This document shows, piece by piece, positions 1 through 10,897 of a DNA stretch of 64,000 nucleotides (positions are counted from its first letter, which is position 1; each line of letters begins with the position of its first letter). The notes beneath the pieces were generated by a model. That model did not search any database and was not told the origin of the DNA. It saw only the letters and a program-made list of their open reading frames with translations. The stretch lies in NCBI GenBank assembly GCA_037043015.1, contig CM073322.1, forward strand, positions 21,232,364 to 21,296,363. Reading direction: 5' to 3'. The stretch comes from Bryum argenteum (lineage: Eukaryota > Streptophyta > Bryopsida > Bryales > Bryaceae). Position numbers and translations under genes: made by a program.

Positions 1-125
1 CTTGATTTGGGACCCAACCCAAGTGATTTCGTCCAAAACGGAGTCCGGATGAAGAAGTTATGGCTCTCCAAAGTTGGTGTCATCCAAAATGTCGTTTTTC
101 GACATTCGGCCCGCTTAAGGGTTAA
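1..125. mobile_element. Right end of a TTAA-flanked (piggyBac-like) nonautonomous element, cut by the window edge
   Basis: The segment ends in GCTTAAGGGTTAA with TTAA at 122-125. It closely matches the right end of the complete element at 37782-38763: the CTTGATTTGG start, the AACCCAAGTGATTTC stretch and the ATGTCGTTTTTCGACAT hairpin just inside the terminus. It is noncoding. The left end lies outside the window. Confidence 0.6.
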
Positions 126-1397
126 AACCTCAAGACTACGATTGTCTACCTCCATACACTCATAGGTAGGGAATTGATTTTTCCTTTTTTCCTTTTTTCC
201 TTTTTTATTACTTTCAATTGTAAGATCTTGTGCCTAAGACTATTTTTTATTCTTGTTCCAAAATTTGACCATTGGATGTTTACCATTTGCAAAACCACAA
301 CATCCAAAGTTTGTCTCCCAAGTTTTTTTTGAGCATTAATAAGATTGTTTTTGAAAATTTGGGGGTTGCCTCTACAAAATTAGTAGGATCTTCAACTTGG
401 ATTTCACGAACAATTGGGTAGTAATATTATATAAACACAATTCCCAAAAGAAAAAACAAAATTAAAAATAAAAAAATCACAAAAACACTAAAAATATAAA
501 TGCAACTACATCTTAAGCTCTAAAAATCCAAGCGTTTTTTGGTCTTCCAAAACCAAAAACTGCGATTTTCTACCACCGTGTTCGAATTGAGATATGGTCA
601 AAAAAATTATTGTTTTGCTGTGCTTCAACCGTAAGATCTTCACCATTTGTGCAATCGTAACATTCAAAGTTGGTGCAAAAGTTTTTTTGGGCATTGCTTG
701 TGAGACATTGTTTCCATGGAGCAAAGGGAAAATTGAAGATTGTTACACCAAACATAATTCCCATATTTTTTTCAGTGTAGATAATCAAGTTGGGTAGGCT
801 CATGCAAAATTTTGGAAACTCATTCCATTTGTGTGACCTTCATGCAAATTATTTCCTAGAAGAAGGTCTAAAAACAATGATATTGTAAAACATGCATTTC
901 ATTCAATATATTTGGTTTGATTAAAAATCCAAACGGCGAGTAGGTGCCTTTATGAGTTTGTGAAATATGAGAAAAAAAATTTTGGGAAAATTCCAAAACC
1001 TCCAATTTTGACAAATTTTGTAAGAGTTAATTCAGAAATTACTAGAAATTGTGAAGATTGTTTTTGTAATTTTTGAGGGTTGCCCTTGTGAAATTCACAA
1101 ACTTTTTGAGTTAGCTCACTTTGAAACTTAAGTAGTGATTTGGTCATGAACACATTTCCAAAAAAAAATCTCAAAAAAATACTAATTTTAAACTGCCCTA
1201 GTTCGGCTCTCAAACCAAGAATTGTCGTAGAAGACTCAAAAATTGGAATTTGGCTTTGCAAACTTTACCACATACACTTTGCATTATAGGGAGCACCCAT
1301 TAAAAAAATTGGGCAAAACATCAATTTCAACCTATTCATCTAGGCTGCCCAAAATAGTAAAAGCCCGATTTGGTCCTCTTGGATTTTTAGGGGTTAA
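126..1397. repeat. Degenerate fused copies of the TTAA-element interior
   Basis: This AT-rich stretch contains at least two diverged copies of the interior seen at 9976-10558. Shared phrases include CCTCAAGACTACGATT, AACCGTAAGATCTT-like sequence and the AGTAGTGATTTGGT block. It ends in TTTTTAGGGGTTAA, with TTAA at 1394-1397, a typical right terminus of the family. No clear left terminus remains. The short reading frames here are accidental. Confidence 0.5.
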
Positions 1398-1650
1398 TAT
1401 TAGCCATGTTAGCAACCACTTCTTTGTTTACGCTAGAAATCTAAAAAATGACGACCTTGTGAATATTTAGAGACGTACTACATGAGGAGTCAAGGCGTAT
1501 CAAGCCAAAGGAGGACCAAATTCCTCTTATAAGATTGGTCCATTTTTATTCTTTCTTGTAGTTTAAATAATGAAACAATGATGTTCAGAGGATATTTTTC
1601 CTCTTTTGGCTCTATAAACGACTTGACTCCGCATGGAAAGCATTACTTAA

Positions 1651-1939
1651 GGCCGACTTTATAAACAGGTTGGGGCCGGCCGGAGAGCAGGCCGGACTCA
1701 ACGGCGAGAGTTCGGGCCCAAGTTGGGGACTTCAGACCAGGGTAAACCTTGTCCCAATTGCATTACTAAGGCCTGAATATTTTGGCGCCAAAATAGTGCC
1801 ACATAGGATAAATTGAAGTTCCACTCAGGCTCTAGTATAAAGCGCTTGGGCCCAATTTGAAAGAATTGAGCCATCCTATTGGTTGAAATTTGAAGAATTC
1901 GGGCCGGCCCTTAATCCGGCCCCAAGTATAAACTAGCCC
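1651..1939. mobile_element. PIF/Harbinger (Tourist-like) MITE, 289 bp
   Basis: The left end starts GGCCGACTTTATAAAC and the reverse-complemented right end starts GGGCTAGTTTATACTTGG. The arms are imperfect inverted repeats that both continue into GGGGCCGG. TAA flanks both sides (1648-1650 and 1940-1942), the 3-bp target duplication of PIF/Harbinger. It is GC-rich, noncoding and lacks a transposase. Confidence 0.65.
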
Positions 1940-2133
1940 TAAATACATCTAGAAAAGGCATCAACATAAAATAAGCAAGGCCTTTGTGATGCTAACAACT
2001 TTCCATTCTATTCCTAATTCAATCGAGGGCCTTGCAAGGGCACATTTAGCATCGACCATGGATAAGCTTCCTAACCGAGGATAACTCCCAAAAACTCTGC
2101 AATGCTCACAAATGAGTAAAGACTCTTGAATCC

Positions 2134-2349
2134 GGGCAATGGTTCGTGGCAGCTACCAAGGAGGCACCCTAGAATCTGCGGGGACCTCCCAAGACCGTTT
2201 TTGATAATTTTGAATTCAAATTTGAGGTCTGCGACCCCAAGTTACCCTTCGAAGCCTACTCCTTGGCATTTAATGCCTATACATCAAAAAATTAGGGGGC
2301 TCATTACCCCTCCTCCATCCTCCTTGGTAGCTGCTACGAACGCTTACCC
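2134..2349. mobile_element. Mutator-type MITE, copy 1 (216 bp)
   Basis: The ends form terminal inverted repeats of about 31 bp with four mismatches (left GGGCAATGGTTCGTGGCAGC, right reverse complement GGGTAAGCGTTCGTAGCAGC). A perfect 9-bp duplication, CTTGAATCC, flanks it at 2125-2133 and 2350-2358. A 9-bp duplication with long inverted repeats is the Mutator signature. A second copy of identical length is at 21153-21368. The open frame through it is not a gene. Confidence 0.85.
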
Positions 2350-2358
2350 CTTGAATCC

Positions 2359-3215
2359 TAAGAAAGATTTAGAATAATGCAGGTGCAAATGATGAATTAT
2401 GTGAGGAACCGCCATGCAAGAAGAAATCCGCGGCAATGGAAAAAGTGCAAAGATATTTGTATCTCCTTTCCATCATACATTCCATGGATAAGATGAAGGG
2501 GACGAGAGACGAGCCCATCGCAGCACTGTCGTGACGATTTAGTCGATGATGCCACTCTCGGGTAGATCATAGCTCCGCACTGCACCCATTCTCGCACCAC
2601 AGAGGTGACGGCATTTCCTTCCTTTTCCAATTCTGAGGACACTCGCGCCTTCTCCCTGTCGTGCGCATTTGCCCAGGTACGCTCAATCAATTGCCTCCGT
2701 CGCTCCAGCCCTCCCGACAATGCTGTTGTGTTTTCTCGGTACTGATAGCTTTCTGAGGTAGTTTTCAGAATCACAATGACTGATTGCGCTTCGAGGCTTT
2801 AGTTTCTGCACCAAGTACGCTGAATTTGTTGCTTTTTTTTTGTCGTCGAGTAACAACTTCGTTGATGAGTGAGAATGTGAGGGTTTTAGGATTGTAGAGA
2901 GGTTTAGTCTTTTCGAGCATACAATAGAGGTAGTCGGGTGTTAACGAGAATCAAGGTTTAGGTTACAGTGGTTTCAATGAATGCTCGTGCCTTTCAAATT
3001 CGTTGTGATTTTTGGAATGCGCATTGGGGGACGGGTACTGCGAAGGGATAAACTGTTGCTTTCTTGAGGATAACTGTATGTACCAATGAGAGACATACCT
3101 GGGTAGTGTGCTCTTCGGTGGTGTCATTCGCGGTTTTGACACTGACGAAGAGGTGGTTTTTGTTGCATTGCAGTGACGGGGAATTTTTGAGAGTTCACTC
3201 GGAATTCAGCTGGTC
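2359..3215. other. Upstream region and probable 5' leader of RAF1
   Basis: There is no gene I can support between the MITE and the RAF1 start. GC rises from about 2450 onward, as expected for a promoter and leader. A 125-residue minus-strand frame at 2397-2774 shows no family I recognise. Confidence 0.35.
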
Positions 3216-4583
3216 ATGAAAATGAATACATGCTGTGTGATGAAGGCGGAAGCGCTGGCTTCCGTGCCGACCGAGCTTCGGCGAAGCTCGTTTATGGGTC
3301 CGACCCTCGGCGAGAAGCCCATAAAGGTGCGAGTGGAGCTCGGGAAACAGAGGGCAGAGAATTTGAGGACGATTGTTTCCAGGGCAAGCGAGGGAGGAAG
3401 CAAGAGTGTGTTCCAAGGACAGAGTGCGTTTGATAGCCCTAGTAGTGCCAAGGGTCTGTATCAACCGTTTCGACCGCCGATCACGATTCAGGTCCCCGAA
3501 GGCGCCAGAACCACGGAGGATCAGTTGGAGATTTTGCGGGAGCGGCGCGGGCTATGGCACGAGTACGCAACCTTGATTCCCATTCTCGCGCGCTCGGGAT
3601 ACACCCCGTCCATGATCGACGAGGAGACGGGTATGACTGGCGTGGAGCAGAACATCATCGTGGTAGCTTCCCAAGTGCGAAACTCACTGAAAGCGTCCGG
3701 GTTCGACGAAAGTAAGCTCGAATTCTTCGACCTTGGCGGTGGGGAGCTTCTGTATGAGCTTCGGATTCTGTCAGCCGCGCAGCGCAAAGCCTCCGCAGAG
3801 TTCATCATCGAGCGCAAGATGAGCCCCAAGGAAGCATGCGAGCTCGCGCGCTCCGTGAAGGACTTTTCTTCACGGAAAAATATGCCGGGCTTTAAAGACT
3901 TCACGTCGGCCCCTGGCGATTGCTTGGCCTTCGCTTTCTACAGACAGAGCACCGAATTTCAAAACAAAGATGATGTCGTCGCCGCCCTTGAGAAAGCGCT
4001 AGAAGTTTGCGTCTCCGACAAGGCGAAAGCGAAGATTGAGCAGACGTTGAAGACGCAGTCGACCCCCGTGGAGGAGCCCGAGGCTGCCGAATTGGTGTTC
4101 CTGCAAGTCATCCGTTTGTTGGAAAGTGACCCCGTGGGCACCAAACTTCCCACTATGCTACCTGTTGCAGACGCAACTGCGGATTCTCTAGAGCAAGTAC
4201 CTGCTGTTTCTGGCCAGGGCCAAGGTGTATTCAATGTCTTCTCCACAACAGTGTGGCCGACATGGGTTCCTGTTCCCGGTTGGGATAATGTTGTCGGTGC
4301 TGGAGCACCCGTGGCGTTGAACTTCCCTGATGCTTCCAAGCTTCCTCTGAAATCCAACAAGAATGGTGTCGCCAAGCTGGTTGAGCCCACGTTAGTGATA
4401 GTCGACAAGTCAGTGACACAAGTAGATGATAGTCAAAGTCTCTATGTAATAGCGCAAGGTGATGGCCAAGAGTTAACTCTTGTAGCTCCTTCTAAGATTT
4501 CGGAAGAGAGGGTTTTAGGGAGAGTACTTCTCGCCTTGCGGCCCCCCGTCCCGCCCAGTGAGGCGCCTATTGAGTGGGATTAA
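3216..4583 (+). CDS. RAF1: Rubisco accumulation factor 1, chloroplastic
   Basis: A single uninterrupted exon of 455 codons starts at ATG 3216 and stops with TAA at 4581-4583. The first 65 or so residues are Ser/Arg-rich and lack order, fitting a plastid transit peptide. The helical domain follows (EDQLEILRERRGLWHEYA, then LARSGYTPSMIDEETG; about residues 95-260). Next is an acidic linker, then a beta-rich C-terminal domain ending in PPSEAPIEWD, a characteristic RAF1 tail. Known RAF1 proteins are about 430-450 residues, so this is full length. RAF1 is a stromal dimer that holds newly folded RbcL dimers and brings them to the L8 core after chaperonin release. It is convergent with the coiled-coil gene downstream. 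Confidence 0.95.
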   Translation: MKMNTCCVMKAEALASVPTELRRSSFMGPTLGEKPIKVRVELGKQRAENLRTIVSRASEGGSKSVFQGQSAFDSPSSAKGLYQPFRPPITIQVPEGARTTEDQLEILRERRGLWHEYATLIPILARSGYTPSMIDEETGMTGVEQNIIVVASQVRNSLKASGFDESKLEFFDLGGGELLYELRILSAAQRKASAEFIIERKMSPKEACELARSVKDFSSRKNMPGFKDFTSAPGDCLAFAFYRQSTEFQNKDDVVAALEKALEVCVSDKAKAKIEQTLKTQSTPVEEPEAAELVFLQVIRLLESDPVGTKLPTMLPVADATADSLEQVPAVSGQGQGVFNVFSTTVWPTWVPVPGWDNVVGAGAPVALNFPDASKLPLKSNKNGVAKLVEPTLVIVDKSVTQVDDSQSLYVIAQGDGQELTLVAPSKISEERVLGRVLLALRPPVPPSEAPIEWD

Positions 4584-5228
4584 GAATTGTGCACAATTTT
4601 GTTGCGAACTTGATATTGATAATTAGTATTTAATCTTTCATTCCCCACCCAGCGTTACGCGTGCATCGAATAAGTGGCGTTCGTTTTCCATTAGTTGCAG
4701 ACGCAGCTGGCATATTACTGCCCATCTCTTTATAAACCCGCAATGGCAGTGCCACTAGCCACCAATAGTCCTCGTTGTTGGAAAAACTCTGCTCCACTAT
4801 TTTATGAAAGGGAGATTGTCGGATGCTGTGCAAGATTGGGCAACGGTCATCCATCGTCGGTCCATCTATACGCAAGAGGGTACTGACATTTACAATTGAA
4901 AGAGATGAACGCATTCAACAAGGCAGGTGCCTTGCTCTAGTTCGCGGCTTGATACAAATTCATATTACTTCGATGAACCGGTGTGCGACATTACCTCTCT
5001 GGAAGAGGAGAGCAAAAACCAGACGAGTCAGAGAATTTGATAAGTGAATCCTTCTATTTACCTCGTAAAACCTTCAACATATCTAAATTATAGATCATGC
5101 TGAGGGGAATCTAGACTCAGATTATACAGGTCTCTTCTCCGATGCTTGCCAGACTAGAACTCAAGTCGATGGTTGAGACTACCACCTCAGACGATACTAT
5201 GTACGAGAAACTACGGCTGTGCTGATCT
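4584..5228. other. Convergent 3' intergenic region
   Basis: This lies between the stop codons of RAF1 (+) and the coiled-coil gene (-) and presumably holds both 3' untranslated regions. I see no gene or repeat in it. Confidence 0.5.
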
Positions 5229-7539
5229 CTAATTAGTGACTTCGGTCGGTGCTGGAAGTGGTGCTTTAGCATTCACTGCCGTCTCTAGAGGTTCATCCTG
5301 TGAGCAACGCAGATTTTCTATCAGCATTACGGACAACATAAGCGCACACTTTCCACTAGAGATCAATGCTTCACATACACTTTACGGTTGATAGTGGATA
5401 GCTTCAAAGCAACTTAATCCTACGCAGTTCTGGCACGCTACATAAAATACTCAAGAGTCGATAATAAACATAAACGCCATTGTACGCCTGAAGGAATCAA
5501 GGAAATACCAGCTTTTTGAATTTGGCTGATGTAAGCTCTCGCTGCTGTTTTAAGGTGTTTCTTAAATCCTGAAATTCCTGCAAGAAGATCCAACGCGACG
5601 TCAGCGAAAACGATTCAGAGCGATCCGGGTCAGAAAACGAGCAATCAAGCTTCGTCAATGTGACTGCACCCAAGCTTCGCCAATAAGATTAAAAGTACGA
5701 CAGTCTGTTCGAAGGACTTGTACTAAATAGTGACGCCGAGATAAGAACTCACAACTCGTAGTTGCTCAACCTCAGTGTTGAGAGAGCTCCGGAGATCTCC
5801 AAGTTCCTGCGCAAGTACAATGACTACTGAACTGAGCCAGCTGCAGTAGGCTAATTTCTCAACAACCTCGGCCTAAGGAACACAAAATTGCAAAAGATGT
5901 GACCCGTTCCAAGAGTGCTTTCATGCTCCTACAGATCCTAATCTACGAATGCTACGATATAACGTGAAGTAGACAAATATTGTATGAACTGAACGGCATG
6001 TGAACCAACCGATTGCTGTTGAACAAAACTACATGTGTCTCATAAGCTGGATACTGCTTCTTTCCTTACCTCTATTCCTAGGTAAAAGGGTCAAAAACCA
6101 CGATATTAGATATATTAACAAGCAAGCAAGAAAGACTAACCTCCCTGTAGGATTTGACTTGAGTATCCAATTTCCCCCTCCAGTTCTCCAAGTCCTGCAG
6201 AAGAGCCAGTACAGCATTGTTGTGATGGATATTCAATGTCCTCTGCAATGCTTCAGCTCTATTTTCCGCTTACTCTAGCACTAATGTGACATCCCCTGAG
6301 CACTTCTTCACCGGTAGAGAAAGCGGGATGTAATTGTTTCCTTTCGTACCTTCTTCAAAGCTTGCACCCGCTGCAGCAGCTCCGTCCTGGTCTCATTCAG
6401 CCCTTTCGATGGCGGGATCTCCTGCATACCGTCTAATTGGTTAGGAAGGTTGCAAAATAAGTCCGGACCACTTCTTAAAACTGCTAGCTCAGGAGCCGGA
6501 ATCTCACACGCACGAAGTAAAATTCATCCACTTCCACCGAGAAATGAATCTCAATGAACGTTAGAGAAACAAACTATAGGCGAGTCGCACGTAAAACTAA
6601 GTTAGATTCCTCTCCCTATCCTGCACATATCTTCCAAACGGACTCCAGAGCAATGTACCTATCGGAATCTCTATCACTACGTAAGCCCTACCGAGCACAA
6701 ATTAGCTTTAAGAGAAAGCAAAAAACGAATAGTAGGAAAATCAGAATATTACGGTCGACGCCGGTATCTGCATTGACGTGCGAAGACTTTCGTCATCGCT
6801 CGTCCCTTTTCCTCCCATTTTAGCAGCTTCCCGTAAGCTTGTGACCAACGGCATCTCAGTGCTCAAACTCTTGGAGTCGGTAACCATATCTTGATTGTTC
6901 AAATCCATATCCACAGCTCCAGAGGGACTCCATTCCGGAACCGCGTCCTTCGAAAATAGAAAAAACAAAACTACCTCGTCAGTTTCCTCTACGTTTCCAA
7001 CCACAAAGAAACAGACCTTCAAGGCAGTCAAAACCTTACTCCTCAGAACAAAGTCAGTAATCACTACACTCTGACCCCGATACCGCAATACATGAGGCAT
7101 CAAGCTCAATTGCTTCCAAACAACTACATAAATAACCTTTAACTAACCATTTGCACACAAACCGCACCGGTTTAAACGTCACAGAGCTGAAGGTTAACAC
7201 ACTACCACGCCAATTTGGAACAGGAAGCAACAGAGAATAAGCTGACAAGATACACAATCAAAGCTGGATAACGACAACAATGAAAGACAACCAGCATCCT
7301 CGTAACTCAGGATTTGACCACAGCCTAATGCCACGAGCACCAATGTAGCATTCAACTCAACAAGAACACGTAGATCACCGCACCGGTTCCAGCACAATAC
7401 TATCTCCGTACGAACTACCAAGAAGAAGACAATCCGTAACGGAACTTACATTCTTTTCCATTGAGCTTGAAGGAGACGGCGAAGCGGCAGGCTCTGTCAT
7501 GGCAATCCGATCGGACTCAAAGACACTGCCAAACTCCAT
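5229..7539 (-). CDS. Conserved-looking small coiled-coil protein, 199 residues, seven exons
   Basis: Exons on the minus strand: 7450-7539, 6753-6947, 6350-6421, 6141-6194, 5756-5806, 5509-5577, 5229-5297. All boundaries are GT-AG and every exon is a multiple of three, so all six introns are phase 0. The total is 600 bp. Residues 1-95 are acidic, Ser-rich and disordered. Residues 96-175 form a long coiled coil (NETRTELLQRVQALKK, then DLENWRGKLDTQVKSYRE, ELGDLRSSLNTEVEQLR, EFQDLRNTLKQQRELTSA). A short Pro/Ala-rich tail ends in EVTN. I do not recognise a named family, though heptads joining smoothly across four splice sites support the model. The acceptor of exon 4 could lie 36 or 39 bp upstream. 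It probably acts as a structural or complex-forming protein; function is unknown. Confidence 0.7.
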
Positions 7540-8174
7540 CACACACAGTCAGGAATCTCCTCACGACCTAGAGAATTACTACAAACCAGCACGCCTTCCC
7601 GAACCCTAAACACTCTCCAGCTTCGCAACTGAAACAGTTACAGCGAGTACAGAGAACCGAATATGGAGAGTCCTCACCGTAAGGCTTGCAGAGTGGATAC
7701 AAATCGAGATAACTGAAGATTGCTACTGCGAAAGCTGAGCTGATTGAGCTTGTTTGAGATGTGCGCTTGTGGTAAACGGAAGATTCGTGCGCCGAAAGGG
7801 GGAGAGCGAGTACAGTAGCGGGGAAGTGTCGATTAGTGGGGAATTGAGTAATGAGAGCGAGACTTTTGAGTTAATATTCCGTTTGAAATGCGGACGCCGT
7901 TGGATCGTTTCCCTCCACACCCGTTTCAAACAGTTTTTGTCGACGACGGAAGTGCTCGCCACGCCTGTCAGTGTCAATTAATACATCTCAACTGCTCACC
8001 AACAGTAGTCTCTCTACATCGACGGACGGACGGCAACTGTTTTTATGCCCTCCTCTCCTCTCGCCGTTTTGAATATGCCTGCCTGCCAGGACCAATCCGC
8101 CTGAAAGGAATTTAAAATTTCCCCTCCTATTTATGACCTAATACGTTCTTATATTTATTACTCCCAATGTCTTA
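7540..8174. promoter_or_regulatory. Promoter-side intergenic region of the coiled-coil gene
   Basis: This is the region upstream of ATG 7539 (-). It has moderate GC up to about 8110 and then becomes AT-rich. No specific promoter element can be assigned. Short plus-strand frames at 7754-8115 have no recognisable product. Confidence 0.3.
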
Positions 8175-8262
8175 CTCCCTCTGTCCCATTATTATTGTCC
8201 AGTAGGTTCTCTCAAATCTACATCAAGAGGTAGATTTGACAATATAAATGGGAGAGAGGGAG
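8175..8262. mobile_element. Stowaway MITE, 88 bp (Tc1/mariner superfamily)
   Basis: The left end is CTCCCTCTGTCCCATTATTA and the right end is its imperfect inverted complement (AATGGGAGAGAGGGAG). Both sides are flanked by TA (8173-8174 and 8263-8264). CTCCCTCYGTCCCA with a TA duplication is the standard Stowaway terminus of plants. The whole element can fold into one hairpin. Confidence 0.88.
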
Positions 8263-8805
8263 TATAACATAGGGTTGATATGAATCAAATCTGTTGGTTT
8301 TGTAAGGTTGCTTGCTCAATAATGATGTGATACTAAAAATGGCTTATAAAACTAAAATTTGTAGTAGGTACATAGTGGTTGGAGAACTCAATTTTTTTTT
8401 TTTTACTCACTATGTGTTTTTATGGTGCGCTTACGAATTCAGACGAGATTTCCAAAGGGTCCAAAAATGTCAATTTAGTAGGAACAATCCTCTATTTAAT
8501 TAACCCTTGAGATAAAGTTCTAACACTGAGAAATTCAACTTCCCTAATGATAAACTTTGTGCTTGATTAAGCTAAAAAAGAGTCCAAATTACCAAATCCT
8601 TACTCCTTGTACTAATTTGCATGTCATTTTTTCTACAACCTCTTGGGACCTATTACAAAGAAGATGACAAAATTTTACGAAGTGAATTAATTACAATGTC
8701 ATCTACAATTCAAGTATTGAAGTTATTTCACAGTTGATATGAGGTTGATTCATACTTGGTATCAAGTTGGTTTTAAGTAGTAAAACTATGCTATAGCAAT
8801 GCAAT
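8263..8805. other. AT-rich intergenic DNA
   Basis: I see no gene, repeat family or RNA signal here beyond homopolymer runs. Confidence 0.4.
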
Positions 8806-9244
8806 TTAACCCTTAAGCGCCCACAGTGTCGTTTTTCGACATTCTGGATGTGAGGCTCCGTCTTTGGTACACAACCCCGCTTTCATCCCATCGATTTTTC
8901 ATCCGCCGTTTTTTTTGCTCAACTCCTCGGCGGGTTTACTCTACTCCTTCCTTGGATAAATAGTAAAAACCTTGATCCTCAATTTGTGAGAGTGGGCGAA
9001 AGAGATTTTTCATGAAAGTTTTGGTGGTGTGATCTTCACCCCTTTTTTGCATGGATCCTGAAATCCATACCTCCAAATGGCATGCAACTTGGCGGTCATA
9101 CTATTTGCCATGCTCCAAAGAAGATCCTACGGTTGGATTTTCCATTTTCATCTTTTAATTGTTTTTACTCAGTTTTGAAAAAATCAGCATTATTACCAAT
9201 TGTTAGGAGCTTTACCCCCCCCCCCTTGTGCGTTTAGGGGTTAA
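8806..9244. mobile_element. TTAA-flanked piggyBac-like MITE, 439 bp
   Basis: The element runs from TTAA|CCCTTAAGCGCCCAC to GTGCGTTTAGGGG|TTAA (TTAA at 8806-8809 and 9241-9244). The inverted termini match at most positions. Just inside the left end is the TGTCGTTTTTCGACA hairpin also seen near the termini at 88-106 and 38726-38743. It is noncoding and contains an 11-C run near 9215-9225. Confidence 0.65.
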
Positions 9245-9975
9245 GAGTCATATAAAAACTACAAATTTGGAAATCGAAAATGCAACAAGGGTGATAGACA
9301 AACAATTCACTTACATCACTTTTCACGTATCCAACATGTATTGGGCATTAAAACTAGATTTGAGTGAGGATTAAAAACAATGTTGACTATGCTGGAATTT
9401 GAAGGTGGAAGAAGGAGATAAAAGTCCTTGAGGACCATATATGTTGTATGTTTTGTATTGATTATCTACATCGTTGCAAATCCAATATCAAAATTTTCCA
9501 ATTATAGTACTCCGAGTGGTCCAGCTATTATTCAATATAATTGTCTTAGAATAAGTTAGGGTTTCAATGGCATTTAATCCAATTCAACAAGTTAGGATTC
9601 CTGTTTTGACAAAAAAGAAATCGAAGTAAGTGACTCTTCAATATTTCAACCCTTCATTCAACGTGGCAATGAAAAAGAAAGAAAATAACTCGAAACCAAT
9701 TTGAGGTTGGTGTGAATACATTGTTTATTTGATCTAGCCTTGGATTTATGCTTGAATAAATTCTCAACACAAAGAAAATTAAAGATTGAGCTCGTGCATA
9801 TAAAGTTTTTGTGAATTATGTAATGCGTAATTAGAAAATTTGCCTTCATAATTTATTTATTTTGATACACCATTTTGTAGATCTCACAATGTTGTTTTGG
9901 ATTTTAAGTGGTTGGAGTTACCATAAATTTTGAGATTGATAAGTCCACACAATAAATAGTATGAATGGAGAATTT
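9245..9975. other. AT-rich intergenic DNA
   Basis: No gene or recognisable element. Short frames are AT-rich and not protein-like. Confidence 0.4.
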
Positions 9976-10558
9976 TTAACCCCTAACCGTCCGTGTGTGT
10001 TTTTGGAGCTCAAAACCTCAAAACTACGATTTTCTACCTCTATGCACTCCCGGAGATGTGAACCAATTTTTTTCCGTCTTTTAAAATTTCCAACCGTAAG
10101 ATCTTGTACCTAAGGCGTTTTTTAGTTAATGTTCCAAAAATTGACCGTTGGATGTTTACCAGTTGAGAGATCATAACATTCAAAGTTTGTCTCCCAAGTT
10201 TTTTGGGCATTTCGAAGATTGTTTTTGGAAGTTTTGGAGGTTGCCCTTGTAAAATTGGTAAACGTTTTGACTTGTGTCACTTTGGAACTCAAGCAGTGAT
10301 TTGTTTATGAACATATTTCCGATTTTTTTTTTTCAAAAAAAGACTAAATTTAAGCTGCGCTTTTTGGACTTCAAACCTAAAATTTCTAGATGAAGGTTTA
10401 AAATTGGAATTTGGCTTTGCAAATTTTACCACATACTTTTTGGAGTATAAGGAACACCTAGTAAAATTTAGGCAAAAAATATTACTTTTAACACCTTCAT
10501 CTAGGCTGCCTGAAATTGCAAAAACCCGTTTCGGGTTTTAAGAACGGTTAGGGGTTAA
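9976..10558. mobile_element. TTAA-flanked piggyBac-like MITE, 583 bp (best preserved termini)
   Basis: The left terminus TTAACCCCTAACCGT and the right terminus ACGGTTAGGGGTTAA are perfect 15-bp inverted repeats that include the TTAA on each side. The interior is noncoding and is shared with copies at 126-1397, 11387-12012, 27680-28155 (inverted) and 28457-28850. TTAA flanks plus CCC-initial termini are diagnostic of the piggyBac superfamily. Confidence 0.7.
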
Positions 10559-10685
10559 TTGATGTGGTTCTGATTGACCTCCAGAATGTCAAAAGGACGA
10601 AAAATCTTGTACCTTCGCCAATCTTTACTCTACAAACAATTGTGAAGGCTAACTCAAATGTAGAAGCGCCTAATTTGGTGATGTA

Positions 10686-10897
10686 CTTGATTTACTTTTT
10701 ATCTTAGTTATGAATAAGATATGCATCACAAGTTTTGGCTTGATTTACTTTTTATCTTAGTTATGAATAAGATATGCATCACAAGTTTTGGCTTGATTTA
10801 CTTTTTATCTTAGTTATGAATAAGATATGCATCACAAGTTTTGGCTTGATTTACTTTTTATCTTAGTTATGAATAAGATATGCATCACAAGTTTTGG
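10686..10897. repeat. Tandem array, 4 x 53 bp
   Basis: Four almost identical head-to-tail copies start CTTGATTTACTTTTTATCTT at 10686, 10739, 10792 and 10845. The near identity implies recent expansion. No coding potential. Confidence 0.95.

Noticed and set aside
2126-2377. Plus-strand frame of 83 codons
   Set aside because: It covers the Mutator MITE and is reproduced by the second copy at 21153, so it is transposon sequence rather than a gene.
9976-10558. Telomere-like CCCTAAA/TTTAGGG in the element termini, suggesting interstitial telomere repeats
   Set aside because: Only single units occur, always at inverted termini next to TTAA; there is no tandem telomeric array.
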